Shown here one piece after another: positions 26,464-35,616 of a DNA stretch of 64,000 nucleotides; the first letter of the stretch is position 1, and each line of letters begins with the position of its first letter. A program made the translations under genes and the position numbers. Location: assembly GCF_039724765.1 (NCBI RefSeq), contig NZ_CP155729.1, positions 4,039,501 through 4,103,500 on the forward strand, read 5' to 3'. The DNA is from Sagittula stellata E-37. Its GTDB lineage: Bacteria > Pseudomonadota > Alphaproteobacteria > Rhodobacterales > Rhodobacteraceae. The notes beneath the pieces are model-generated. The model was not told where the DNA came from. It worked only from the letters and a program-made list of their open reading frames with translations, and ran no database searches.

Positions 26464-28716
26464 ATGGACGACACCGCCGCACGCTTCACCAGGATCACGT
26501 CGAGCCACTGGGGCGCTTTCGAAGTGGACGTGGAGAACGACCGCATTGTCGCCACGCGGCCCTTCTCGGGCGATACGCATCCCTCCCGCATACCCGACAT
26601 CATTCCGCAGGCGGTGCATCACCGCTCGCGGGTCGCACGCCCTTCCATCCGCCGTGGCTGGCTGGACACCAGGGAGCGCAGCGGACGTGGCACGGACGAC
26701 TTCGTCGAATTGCCTTGGGACGAGACGCTTGACATCGCCGCCGCCGAGATAGACCGCATCCGCAAGACCCACGGCAACGAGGCGATCTTCGGCGGCTCCT
26801 ACGGGTGGAGTTCCGCCGGGCGTTTCCACCACGCGCAAAGCCAGGTCCACCGGTTCCTGAACAGCATCGGTGGGTATGTCGCCTCTTTCGGCAGCTACTC
26901 TACCGGTTGCGCGCAATCGATCATGCCGCACGTCTTCGGAATCGACTTCCTCTCGCTGCTCTACCAGCACCAAGAGGGCTGGCACTCGATTCACGACCAT
27001 ACTGAAACGCTGGTGATGTTCGGCGGGATCAATCCGAAGAATGCGCAGGTCAGCATGGGCGGCGTGACCGATCACGACACCGCGAGCTGGATGCAACGTT
27101 GCCTTGCGAAGGGGATGTACTGTCTGAACGTCGGGCCGCAGCGCTCGGACGCCCCCGAAGGCTGCGACTGGCTGCCTGTCCGGCCCGGGTCGGACACCGC
27201 GCTGATGCTGGCACTGGCCTACGTTCTGGAGAGCGAAGGATTGACGGACCACGCCTTCCTCGACCGCTACACCGAGGGGTTCGCCCGCTTCCGCCCCTAT
27301 CTGATGGGAGAAAGCGACGGCACCCCGAAGACCCCGGAATGGGCCGCACCGCTATGCGGGGCCGAACCCGACACGATCCGCGACCTCGCGCGCCGCATGG
27401 CAAGGACCCGCACGCTGATCACGGTTGCCTGGTCGCTGCAACGTGGCGAACACGGGGAACAGCCCTACTGGATGTCCGCCGTGCTGGCCGCGATGCTTGG
27501 GCAGATCGGCCGTCCGGGCAGCGGCGTGGGCTACGGCTACGGGGCGATCGGTGGCGTGGGCAAGACCCTCGACGCCATGTCGGGGATGACCTTCTCGCAA
27601 TTGTCGAACCCGGTGCAGACAAGGATCCCCGTGGCCCGCATCGCCGACATGCTGCGCAATCCCGGACAACTCTACGACTTCAACGGTCAGTGCACGCCCT
27701 ACCCCGACATCCGGCTGATCTACTGGGCGGGCGGCAACCCGTACCACCACCACCAGGACCTGAACGCCCTGCACGAAGCTTGGCAACAGCCCGAGACGAT
27801 CATCGTCAACGAACCGTGGTGGACAGCCACGGCGAAGCGCGCGGACATCGTCTTCCCCGCGACCACCCCATATGAGCGGGAAGACATCGGCCGCTCCAGC
27901 CTCGACGATCACCTGTTCCATATGCCCAGGCTGGTGTCGCCGGTGGGCGAGGCGCGCGACGACTACGCCATCTTCGCGGCACTGGCCGAGCGGGTCGGAG
28001 AAGGAGAGGTGTTTTCCGAAGGCCGCAGCGCTGACGACTGGATCGAGATCCTGTATGCCGACTTCCGCGAACGGGCAGTCGCACAAGGCATCGATATCCC
28101 GGACCTCGACGGTTTGCGGCAGCAAAACTGGATCAAGCTGCCGATCCGCTCCGAGCGCATCGGCCATTCGTACTTCGGTCCCTTTCGGGCGGATCCGGCC
28201 CGGGCGCCGCTCGGGACGCCTTCGGGCCGGATCGAGATCTTCTCGGAAACCATTGACGGGTTCGGTTACGAGGACTGCCCCGGTCACCCGGTCTGGTTGC
28301 CGCCGTCCGAATGGCTGGGGTCCGCCAATGCGGAAACGCCGCTCCACCTCGTCTCGCCCCAGCCCGGCGACAAGCTGCACAGCCAGCTCGAAAGTGCGCT
28401 GGCGGATGTGCCGGGCGCACGGCCCGCACCTCTGGTCATCCATCCCGACGATGCGGCACTGCGTCAGATCGAATCCGGCGACCTCCTGCGCGTTTTCAAT
28501 GCACGCGGAGCCTGCCGTGCCCGGGCGCAAGTGTCGCAGGACATCAGGCCCGGCGTTGTCGCCCTGCCGACCGGCGCTTGGTATAGCGATCCTGGCGGGA
28601 ACATCGACCTCGACGGCAACCCCAACGTGCTGACGAAGGACGTGGGGACCTCGAAACTCGGCCAGGGCTGCAGCGCACACACGGCCCTTGTAGAGGTCGC
28701 GCGCCTCGATCCCTGA
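26464..28716 (+). CDS. Molybdopterin-dependent oxidoreductase, BisC/TorZ-like (biotin or methionine sulfoxide reductase type)
   Basis: Single-subunit bis-MGD enzyme of 750 residues in the DMSO reductase family. There is no N-terminal iron-sulfur motif and no Tat signal, which points to the cytoplasmic BisC branch rather than periplasmic DMSO/TMAO reductase. The phrase GSYSTGCAQSIMPHVFG carries the Ser expected to bind molybdenum, GGSYGWSSAGRFHHAQSQ is typical of the family, and PLHLVSPQPGDKLHSQ begins the C-terminal cofactor domain. BisC enzymes reduce biotin sulfoxide and free methionine S-oxide. I chose ATG 26464 since upstream in-frame sequence is not family-like. It stands alone, with 225 non-coding bases upstream and about 310 downstream. 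Confidence 0.87.
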   Translation: MDDTAARFTRITSSHWGAFEVDVENDRIVATRPFSGDTHPSRIPDIIPQAVHHRSRVARPSIRRGWLDTRERSGRGTDDFVELPWDETLDIAAAEIDRIRKTHGNEAIFGGSYGWSSAGRFHHAQSQVHRFLNSIGGYVASFGSYSTGCAQSIMPHVFGIDFLSLLYQHQEGWHSIHDHTETLVMFGGINPKNAQVSMGGVTDHDTASWMQRCLAKGMYCLNVGPQRSDAPEGCDWLPVRPGSDTALMLALAYVLESEGLTDHAFLDRYTEGFARFRPYLMGESDGTPKTPEWAAPLCGAEPDTIRDLARRMARTRTLITVAWSLQRGEHGEQPYWMSAVLAAMLGQIGRPGSGVGYGYGAIGGVGKTLDAMSGMTFSQLSNPVQTRIPVARIADMLRNPGQLYDFNGQCTPYPDIRLIYWAGGNPYHHHQDLNALHEAWQQPETIIVNEPWWTATAKRADIVFPATTPYEREDIGRSSLDDHLFHMPRLVSPVGEARDDYAIFAALAERVGEGEVFSEGRSADDWIEILYADFRERAVAQGIDIPDLDGLRQQNWIKLPIRSERIGHSYFGPFRADPARAPLGTPSGRIEIFSETIDGFGYEDCPGHPVWLPPSEWLGSANAETPLHLVSPQPGDKLHSQLESALADVPGARPAPLVIHPDDAALRQIESGDLLRVFNARGACRARAQVSQDIRPGVVALPTGAWYSDPGGNIDLDGNPNVLTKDVGTSKLGQGCSAHTALVEVARLDP

Positions 28717-29026
28717 GCGGCTCTTGGCCGTGCGACTGGGACGCGGCGGCAAAAGCCAGTGCGCGACCTCTGAAGCGCCTTGCGGCGCCAATAAGTACAT
28801 GCATGGCCCCGGTCCGCAGCGTCTTTTATCCCTTGCCGCTGTTGCTGCGCGTCCGAAATTCGGGATAAGCAGCCAGCAAGACGCCTTGCACGACCATCAC
28901 TTGGCCCGCTTCATCCTGCTTGAGACCTAGGTCTCACGTCTCGGCCATTGCCACCTCCGGCAGTGTCTCGCCGGGAGAGCCAGGCATCGCGCGGCAGGAA
29001 AGCTGGCCACAACAACAGCCGACAAG
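28717..29026. other. Intergenic region between convergent genes
   Basis: About 310 bases without a credible gene between the 3' ends of the molybdoenzyme gene and the response-regulator gene. It contains a small GCGCC-TTGC-GGCGC hairpin near 28775-28790 that could stop the molybdoenzyme transcript, and the 16-base palindrome at 28921-28936 listed separately. Confidence 0.5.
28921..28936. repeat. Perfect 16-base palindrome TGAGACCTAGGTCTCA
   Basis: Continuous palindrome with no spacer, 90 bases beyond the end of the leftward regulator gene. Its CCTAGG core contains the generally rare CTAG tetramer and is the same hexamer in which the IS at 5158 is inserted. It could be a protein-binding site; placement between two gene ends gives no hint of which protein. 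Confidence 0.5.
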
Positions 29027-30355
29027 TCACTTCCTGCGCCCTGCGGCCAACGACAGCTTGGCGATCTTGTCATTGAGCGTCCGGCGCGGCAGGCCCAGGA
29101 TGCGGGCCGCCGTCTCCGTGTTGCCATTGCACTGGTCAAGAACGCGGCTGATTTCCTTGGCTTCGAAGTCGGACACGAGATCCCGCAGCGTCTGGCCCGT
29201 GTTCACCACGGCGCCCGAACCGTTGTCCCGCGCCACCGCACGCGGGCGCCGCAGCCCCAGCACGTGCCGGTCGGCCATGATCCGCAACTCGTGGGCGTTG
29301 CCGGGCCAGTGGTGGCTTTGCAGCGCCTTCCGGTCGTCAAAGGTGATCTCGGGCGTTTGGCGCCCGTGCCGCGCGGCGGCGGCGGCGAGGAAATGCGCGA
29401 AGATCAGTGGCACATCCGACGGCACCTGCCGCAAGGCGGGCAGCGCGACCTCGTACCCCGCGATCCGGTAATACAGGTCTTCGCGGAACGTGCCCTGCCG
29501 GATCGCGTCGCGCAGCGGGCGGGAAGCCGAGGAAATGACCCTGAAATCCAGCTTGCGCGGCCCCGCGATCTCATCCGTCTCGCGGGTTTGCAGGATGCGC
29601 AGCAGTTTCGGTTGCAACGCCATCGACAGGGTGTCGATCTGGTCGAGGAACAGCGTGCCCCCGTCGGCGGATGCGATCAGCCCCGGGTTCGGGGCACCGT
29701 CCGCGGCGGCGCGGGGGTCCCCGAACAGGATCGGTTCGGCCCCGACTTCGGGCAGGGTCGCGCAGTTGACCACGACGAACGGCCCTTGCGCATGCGGTCC
29801 ACGGTGATGCAGCAGGCGCGCCGCCAGTTCCTTGCCGGTCCCGGTTTCCCCGGTCAGCACCACATCGATGGCCAGCGGAGCAATCTCGGCGAGGGTGTCG
29901 CGAAGCGCGGCGATGGCCCGGCTCTCGCCGATGAAGTCCGCCTGTTCCTCCAACCGCGTCTGCAGGCGCGCGACTTCGGCCTTAAGGCGCCCGGTCTTCA
30001 GCGCGCGTTCGATCACCGACATCAGGTGCTCGGCGTCGTACGGCTTTTCGAGGAAATCCTCCGCGCCGCACTGCATAGCGCGGACCGCGTGCGCGACGTC
30101 TCCGTGTCCCGTCAAGACCACCACGGGCACGTCGCAACCCGCATCGACCAGTCCGTCCAGAAGGCCTATTCCGTCCAGACCAGGCATGCGCAGATCGGTC
30201 AGCACAAGGTCGGGCGGCGCGGCGGTGGCTGCGGTCAACGCCGCCGACGCCACGTCGAAGGCGACGGTTTCATGCCCAACCGCCGAGATCAGGTCGCACA
30301 ACCCTTCAAGGTGGTCGGGATCGTCGTCGACGACGAAGACGCGGGCCCCGGTCAT
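29027..30355 (-). CDS. NtrC/DctD-family response regulator with degenerate AAA+ domain
   Basis: Response regulator of 442 residues: receiver domain with phospho-acceptor Asp54 (VLTDLRMPG) and acidic pocket VVDDDPD, AAA+ domain with Walker A GETGTGKE (169-176), and a Fis-type helix-turn-helix at the end (NTETAARILGLPRRTLNDKI). Unusual: the region after NCATLPE should hold the sigma-54 contact loop GAFTGA, but reads ILFGDPRAAADGAPNPG; and Walker B is LFLDQ (235-239), with Gln in place of the catalytic Glu. It may therefore not be a normal sigma-54 activator. Its start overlaps the end of the sensor kinase gene by ATGA, so the two are partners, downstream of a TAXI-TRAP transporter. Confidence 0.85.
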   Translation of the reverse strand: MTGARVFVVDDDPDHLEGLCDLISAVGHETVAFDVASAALTAATAAPPDLVLTDLRMPGLDGIGLLDGLVDAGCDVPVVVLTGHGDVAHAVRAMQCGAEDFLEKPYDAEHLMSVIERALKTGRLKAEVARLQTRLEEQADFIGESRAIAALRDTLAEIAPLAIDVVLTGETGTGKELAARLLHHRGPHAQGPFVVVNCATLPEVGAEPILFGDPRAAADGAPNPGLIASADGGTLFLDQIDTLSMALQPKLLRILQTRETDEIAGPRKLDFRVISSASRPLRDAIRQGTFREDLYYRIAGYEVALPALRQVPSDVPLIFAHFLAAAAARHGRQTPEITFDDRKALQSHHWPGNAHELRIMADRHVLGLRRPRAVARDNGSGAVVNTGQTLRDLVSDFEAKEISRVLDQCNGNTETAARILGLPRRTLNDKIAKLSLAAGRRK

Positions 30356-32124
30356 GCCGCGGCGATCCTGTCGGAGGCCATCGCCTCGAAGGTCAGCAGC
30401 GCGCATGTACCGCCCCCCGCCGCATTCGACAGCGTCAGCTGACCACCGAACTCCTCGACGATGTTGCGTGAAATGGACAGGCCGAGACCGAGGCTTTCGC
30501 CGGTTTTCTTGGTGCTGAAAAACGGCTCCACCACCCGGGTCAACAGCGACGTGGGAATGCCGGGTCCGTTGTCGACGACGGCGATCTCGACAGCGGTTTC
30601 CGACTGTCGACGCTCCACCCGGATGCGCGGACCGTCCTGCCCGGCGACGGCATCGAGCGCGTTCATCAACAGGTTCACCAGCACCTGTTCCAGCCGCACC
30701 TGCCCGGCGAGAACCACCGGCACCGGACCTTCGGGATCGAAGCCGATGGAGACGCCGCCTGCTGACGCGCGCGGCGCGACCAGTTCCATGGCGTTCCGGA
30801 TGGCCGGGTCCACCGGAACCGGCGACCGCTCTCCGGCCTCCTTGCGTGAAAAGCTCTTCAGGTGCCGGATCGTGCGCAGCATCCGCCTGATATGGCTGCG
30901 CGCCTTCTCGATCCGCGATGTGGCGTAGGAATCCGTGACCGTACCGGACAGGAGCGTGGCGGCCAGAGTGGCTTCCATCGCAGCGAGCGGCTGGCTGATC
31001 TCATGCACGATGGCCGCCGACATCCGCCCAAGCGCCGCCATCTTCTCGGAATGGATCAGGGCATCCTGCGCCGCGCGCAGGTCGTCCTCGGTCCGGCGCC
31101 GCTCTTCGATCTCGATGGCCAGGGCGGCGGTCCGTTCGGCCACGCGCGCTTCCAGCAGGGCCCCCTGTCGCAGCCGCATGTCGATCAGCCGGCGCCTTTG
31201 CCACCACGTCTGCATCAGCGCGCCAAGGGCCAGCGCCGTCAGCAATACGACACCGGCCGTGATCGACGCCCCGCGCACGGCCGGCGCCAGCGACGTGCTG
31301 CCCAGGAGCACCCAGTCATCCACCGGAAGCGCCTGCCGCCTGAGAAGCCGGTTGCTGCCGTCGACCTGCACGTCCTCCTGCCCGGGCCGCTCCAGAAGGG
31401 GCGCACGCTCTGCAACCGGGAGGCCGGCAAAGACACGCTCCTCGACGATGGCGGCGCGGTCCTCCGGCGACAGCGGCAGCAGCGGGCGGTAGAGCCAGTC
31501 CTCCAGCCCCGAAAGTATGATGACGCCGAAACTGTCGGCCACCGCCAGCGTGTCCCCGGCATCGACCCAGGTGTCCTGCAAGGGGCGGAGGTCGACCTTC
31601 ACGACGATCACCGCGGGGCGCCCGGCGATGTCGGCGCGCGACGACAGGAAATAGCCCGGCTCTCCGGTGGTGACGCCCACGGCGTAGAACCGGCCCGCCC
31701 CACCGTTCATCGCGTTCTTGAAGTAGGGTCGAAAAGCGTAATTCTCACCGACGAAGCTGCGGTCGTCCTGCCAGTTGCTCGACGCGATCGCGGTGCCGGT
31801 GTCATCCATCAGGAAAAGCTCGTCGGCGCCCGACTGCCGGGCGATAACCTCCAGCGCCCTGCTGGCGGTCACTGTCATTGCGGTGTCGCCCGGCGTCACG
31901 ACGGCGGCGCGAATGCGCGGATCTTCGAGCGCGATGGACGGCAGATAACGGAACCGCTCGATTTCTGCCTCGATGGTCCGCGCGGTCAGAACCAGCGACT
32001 GGTCCACCCGCTGCGCCAGCGCGCCCTTCGCCACATGCCACGCCGCAATGCCTGCCGCCCCGGCCGCAAGCGCGGCACAGAATACAACCAGCGGCCACAA
32101 GGCCCTGTGACGAAGCGGTCTCAT
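30352..32124 (-). CDS. Sensor histidine kinase, DctB-like
   Basis: Membrane-bound sensor of 590 residues. A first membrane helix (residues about 9-30) is followed by a ~250-residue periplasmic double-Cache domain (phrases SFVGENYAFRPYFKNAM and GRFYAVGVTTGEPGYFLS are typical of DctB sensors), a second helix near residue 290, a coiled linker and the kinase core. The phospho-acceptor His is in IVHEISQPLAAM (about residue 372), the N box is NLLMNALDAV, and ATP-lid motifs VVDNGPGIP and GLGLSISRNIVEEFGG are intact. Encoded with the regulator at 29027-30355 and three transporter genes upstream, it probably senses the transported organic acid. Confidence 0.9.
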   Translation of the reverse strand: MRPLRHRALWPLVVFCAALAAGAAGIAAWHVAKGALAQRVDQSLVLTARTIEAEIERFRYLPSIALEDPRIRAAVVTPGDTAMTVTASRALEVIARQSGADELFLMDDTGTAIASSNWQDDRSFVGENYAFRPYFKNAMNGGAGRFYAVGVTTGEPGYFLSSRADIAGRPAVIVVKVDLRPLQDTWVDAGDTLAVADSFGVIILSGLEDWLYRPLLPLSPEDRAAIVEERVFAGLPVAERAPLLERPGQEDVQVDGSNRLLRRQALPVDDWVLLGSTSLAPAVRGASITAGVVLLTALALGALMQTWWQRRRLIDMRLRQGALLEARVAERTAALAIEIEERRRTEDDLRAAQDALIHSEKMAALGRMSAAIVHEISQPLAAMEATLAATLLSGTVTDSYATSRIEKARSHIRRMLRTIRHLKSFSRKEAGERSPVPVDPAIRNAMELVAPRASAGGVSIGFDPEGPVPVVLAGQVRLEQVLVNLLMNALDAVAGQDGPRIRVERRQSETAVEIAVVDNGPGIPTSLLTRVVEPFFSTKKTGESLGLGLSISRNIVEEFGGQLTLSNAAGGGTCALLTFEAMASDRIAAA

Positions 32125-32128
32125 GGCG

Positions 32129-32518
32129 TTACTCTGACACGAGTGATGCGGCGGCGGAACTCCCCTCGTCGCAAGGGGCGATGCGTGTGGGCGCGCCGGA
32201 GACAGCGCCTATTTCCCGGCACTCCGCCCCGGCGCAGAACTGCCATCCGCCCCCCGTCGCGCCGGAGGCGGCCAGCATCAGCTCCGCCACCGACACGTCG
32301 CTGTCCCAGACCCACCAGCCATTCTGCAACCGGGCGTCCGGGCCGGGCTCCATCCCGGCCCCAGAGCCCTGCACCGCGCTTCGGACAAGGTGCAGACCAT
32401 CCTCTTCGACAACCCACGTTTCCTGCCAACCGGTGTGTTCCACCGAATGCGTCCAGGACAGCGTGAACTGCTGCGCAGCCAACGCGGCGACGGTGGCCCC
32501 AATGCACAGCGCGCTCAT
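32129..32518 (-). CDS. DUF1850 domain-containing protein of a TAXI-TRAP operon
   Basis: Small protein of 129 residues. It starts with a hydrophobic segment (MSALCIGATVAALAAQ, possible signal peptide) and contains FTLSWTHSVEHTGWQETW, the conserved opening of DUF1850 proteins, then GSGAGMEPGPDARL and a NGWW motif. Such proteins are found next to fused 4TM/12TM TRAP permeases; their function is unknown to me, with an accessory role in transport as the usual guess. Its ATG overlaps the stop of the permease gene by ATGA, so the two are translationally coupled. Confidence 0.85.
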   Translation of the reverse strand: MSALCIGATVAALAAQQFTLSWTHSVEHTGWQETWVVEEDGLHLVRSAVQGSGAGMEPGPDARLQNGWWVWDSDVSVAELMLAASGATGGGWQFCAGAECREIGAVSGAPTRIAPCDEGSSAAASLVSE

Positions 32519-34590
32519 GCCTCTGCCGCCTTGCGCCCGCCGAACCAGATCAGCGCCGCCACGGCCAGCGCCAGCGCAAAACCGATCTCGTCCGTCATCG
32601 GAAGCGAGGCGATCAGCGTGAAGGCCGCGCCCATTGCCAGGGCACGCACCGGCCAGCCCAGCCGATGACCGAGCCAGCCGATCACCGCCACGCCCCACAG
32701 AGCGATGGAGACAACCGTCTTGAACACCACGTAGGCCACCGCAGGCCAGAAACCGATGGCCTCCGCCAGCGGTCCACCCGGCTGCAGCATGAGGACAGGT
32801 GTGTAGACCGCCATGAACGGGATGACGAAGCCCGCCGCCGCGACCTTGATCGCCTCCATCGAGATCCTGAGCCCGTTCGCCTTGGCAATCGGTGCCGCCG
32901 CGAAACAGGCCAGAGCCACGGGGGGCGTCAGGTCGGCGAGGATGCCGAAGTAGAAGACGAACATGTGGCTGACGATCAACGGCACCCCAAGGTCCAGCAG
33001 CGCCGGTCCGGCGATGGAGGACGTGATGATGTAGTTGGGGATCGTCGGTATGCCCATGCCCAGGAAGATGCAGGTGATCATGGTCAGCACCAGCGACAGG
33101 AAGAGGTTTTGCTGGCCGATGGAGACGATGAACTGGCCAAAGGTGTTGGCCGCCCCGGTCAGGGTCATGGTGCCGATGATGACGCCGACAAGCGCACAGG
33201 CCACTCCCACCGGCAGCGCGGTGCGGGCGCCCTCGGCCAGGCTGTCGCGGATCAGGGACAGAGTCTCGCGGCCGCCCTTGGACAGTGCGCACCAGATCAG
33301 CAGAGCCGCAACGGCCCCGAAAAGCACATCCGTACCGAACTGCAGGAAGGCCGCCGTGACAAGGCCGAGCCCGATCCAGAAGACGGTGCGCAGCGCAGGC
33401 GACGGCAGGCCCAGCACGATTGAGCCGCCGAGGATCAGCAGGACCGTCAGGCCAAGCCCGACCGTGCCGGCAAACAGCGGCGTGTACCCTCCGAACAGCA
33501 GGTAGACCAGCACACCAAGCGGAACCAGCAGCATCCAGCCGTCCTTCACCGCCTTCAAGGGCGACGGCAGATCCTCTCGCGGAAGTCCGCGCAGCGCGTG
33601 TTTGCCCGCTTCGAGATGTACGATCCAGAAGGCCGATGCGAAGTAGAGGATGGCCGGCACCAGCGCCGCCTTGACGACTTCGACATAGGGCACGTCCAAG
33701 GTCTCGGCCATGATGAAGGCAACCGCCCCCATGACCGGCGGCATGATCTGCCCGCCCATCGAGGCGGTGGATTCGACACCGCCCGCGAACTCCGCCCGGT
33801 AGCCGAAGCGCTTCATCAGCGGAATGGTGAACTGCCCGGTCGTCACGACGTTGGCGACACCGGAGCCGGAGATCGTGCCCATCAGCCCGGACGAGACGAC
33901 GGAAACCTTCGCGGCGCCGCCCTGCCGGTGCCCGAAGAACCCCATGGAGACGTCGGTGAAAAGCTGGATCATGCCCGCCCGTTCGAGGAACGAACCGAAG
34001 AGGATGAAAAGGAAGATATAAGTCGAAGACACGTAGATCGGGATGCCGTAGATGCCCTCGGTCCCGAAGGCCATATGGTCGATCACCTGCTCGAAGGCGT
34101 ACCCACGATGGTCCAGCGGGTAGGGCAGATGCTCGCCGAAGAGACAGTACAGCAGGAACAGGCCCGCGATGATCGGAAGGGCGATGCCCATCATCCAGTA
34201 GGCCGCGGCGAAGACGGTGACGAGCGCGATCACCCCGATGGCGATATCGGCCGAGGTCGGGCGCCCCGCGCGCAGGATCAGGTCGCGGTACTCGACCCAT
34301 TGGTAGCAGGCCACAAGCAAACCGGCGGCGGCCAACGCCCAGGCAAGGGCGCGCAGGACAGGCCCCGCCTCGCGGGCGTAGGCGACCAGCGGAAAGCTCA
34401 GCGCCATGAGGAAACCCACGTGGATGGCCCGGACGATCTGGCTGGGCATGTCCACCAGATGCGCCGCGGTGGCGATCTGGAACAGGGAAAAGATCACGGC
34501 GATCCAGAACAGGAAACGTCCTACCCTTCCGGCTGGGAAGGTCACGCCATGGGTCTCCGCCGGAACCGGCGGTGCGGCTTGGTCAGTCAT
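32515..34590 (-). CDS. TRAP transporter fused permease (4TM/12TM, TAXI type)
   Basis: Inner-membrane permease of 691 residues in which the small (DctQ-like) and large (DctM-like) TRAP subunits are one chain. Many hydrophobic helices are visible. The large-subunit phrases GSFLERAGMIQLFTDVSMG, GSGVANVVTTGQFTIPLMK, GGQIMPPVMGAVAFIMAE and FLGMGIPTIPNYIITS are those of the TAXI-associated permeases. I chose ATG 34590 (preceded by GGAGA); an in-frame ATG at 34635 adds 15 unconserved residues. It works with the TAXI binding protein encoded 69 bases upstream. Ligand is probably a carboxylate or amino acid such as glutamate, based on family experience only. Confidence 0.93.
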   Translation of the reverse strand: MTDQAAPPVPAETHGVTFPAGRVGRFLFWIAVIFSLFQIATAAHLVDMPSQIVRAIHVGFLMALSFPLVAYAREAGPVLRALAWALAAAGLLVACYQWVEYRDLILRAGRPTSADIAIGVIALVTVFAAAYWMMGIALPIIAGLFLLYCLFGEHLPYPLDHRGYAFEQVIDHMAFGTEGIYGIPIYVSSTYIFLFILFGSFLERAGMIQLFTDVSMGFFGHRQGGAAKVSVVSSGLMGTISGSGVANVVTTGQFTIPLMKRFGYRAEFAGGVESTASMGGQIMPPVMGAVAFIMAETLDVPYVEVVKAALVPAILYFASAFWIVHLEAGKHALRGLPREDLPSPLKAVKDGWMLLVPLGVLVYLLFGGYTPLFAGTVGLGLTVLLILGGSIVLGLPSPALRTVFWIGLGLVTAAFLQFGTDVLFGAVAALLIWCALSKGGRETLSLIRDSLAEGARTALPVGVACALVGVIIGTMTLTGAANTFGQFIVSIGQQNLFLSLVLTMITCIFLGMGIPTIPNYIITSSIAGPALLDLGVPLIVSHMFVFYFGILADLTPPVALACFAAAPIAKANGLRISMEAIKVAAAGFVIPFMAVYTPVLMLQPGGPLAEAIGFWPAVAYVVFKTVVSIALWGVAVIGWLGHRLGWPVRALAMGAAFTLIASLPMTDEIGFALALAVAALIWFGGRKAAEA

Positions 34591-34659
34591 GTCTGTCTCC
34601 CTCGACAACGGCACGCGCGCCGCGCGCGGGGGCACGCGGCGCCGTGAACCCGTCCCTGA

Positions 34660-35616
34660 TCAGTTGATCAGACCCTGTTCCCGGTAAAAGCGCTCCGCGC
34701 CGGGATGGAGCGGGATCGGCATGCCTTCGAGCGCATTCTCCAGCTTGATCTGTGCCGCCGCCTGATGCGACGAGGTCAGCGTCTCGATGTTCTCGAACAG
34801 CAGTTTGGTCATCTGGTAGGCCAGTTCGTCCGACACGTCCGAGTGCGTCACGAGGTAGTTGGCGATTGCCACGGTCGGAACGTCGCTGTCCTGCCCGTCA
34901 TAGGTGCCGCCGGGGATCACCGCCGCCCGGTAAGGCGCACCGAGGGTTTCGGCGATGGATGCGGGGATCTCGACCACGGTGATCGGAACGGACGTGGAGA
35001 GATCGCGGATGGACGCCACGCCCAGGCCCGCCGATTGCAGGGTGGCGTCAAGCTGGCGGTTCTTCATCAGTTCGACCGACTCCGCGAAAGGCAGGTATTC
35101 GGTCTTGCCGAGGTCGTCATAGGACATGCCCGCCGCCCCCATGATCGCACGCGCGTTGAGTTCCGTACCGGACGCGGGCGCGCCAACCGAAACGCCCTTG
35201 CCCGCAAGGTCCGCCAGCGTGGTCGCGCCGCTTTCCTGAAGGGCCACAAGCTGGACGTAGTTAGGATAAATGCCCGCGATGCCGCGCAGCTTGTCGAGTT
35301 TCTCCGGGAAACCGGCTTCTTCGTCCCCGGCCCATGCCGCCGCGACGCTGTCACCCAGCGCAAAGGCGATCTCGCCCCGGCCGTCCTGCAACAGGTTCAG
35401 GTTTTCGACGGAGGCCTTGGTGGACTGTACCTGCGTGCGCACCTTGTCGATGTTCTCGGCATAGATGTTCGACAGGCCGACACCGAGCGGATAGTAAACG
35501 CCCGAGGTGCCCCCGGTGAGCACGTTCACGAAATTCTGCGCATGGGCGCCGGTTGCGCCGACCAGGATGATGGATGCGGCGACGGTGCCGCGGAGCGCGG
35601 TTGCAAGATAGTTCAT
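34660..35616 (-). CDS. TAXI family TRAP transporter solute-binding protein
   Basis: Periplasmic binding protein of 318 residues with a signal peptide (cleavage after AHAQ, residue 27). The mature protein begins FVNVLTGGTSGVYYPLGVGLSNIY, the diagnostic TAXI opening, and continues with KASVENLNLLQDGRGEIAFALGDS. It is the first gene of the leftward operon TAXI binding protein, fused permease, DUF1850, sensor kinase, response regulator. It has a GGGAGGAT ribosome-binding site. A promoter must lie in the ~585-base region upstream. Confidence 0.95.
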   Translation of the reverse strand: MNYLATALRGTVAASIILVGATGAHAQNFVNVLTGGTSGVYYPLGVGLSNIYAENIDKVRTQVQSTKASVENLNLLQDGRGEIAFALGDSVAAAWAGDEEAGFPEKLDKLRGIAGIYPNYVQLVALQESGATTLADLAGKGVSVGAPASGTELNARAIMGAAGMSYDDLGKTEYLPFAESVELMKNRQLDATLQSAGLGVASIRDLSTSVPITVVEIPASIAETLGAPYRAAVIPGGTYDGQDSDVPTVAIANYLVTHSDVSDELAYQMTKLLFENIETLTSSHQAAAQIKLENALEGMPIPLHPGAERFYREQGLIN

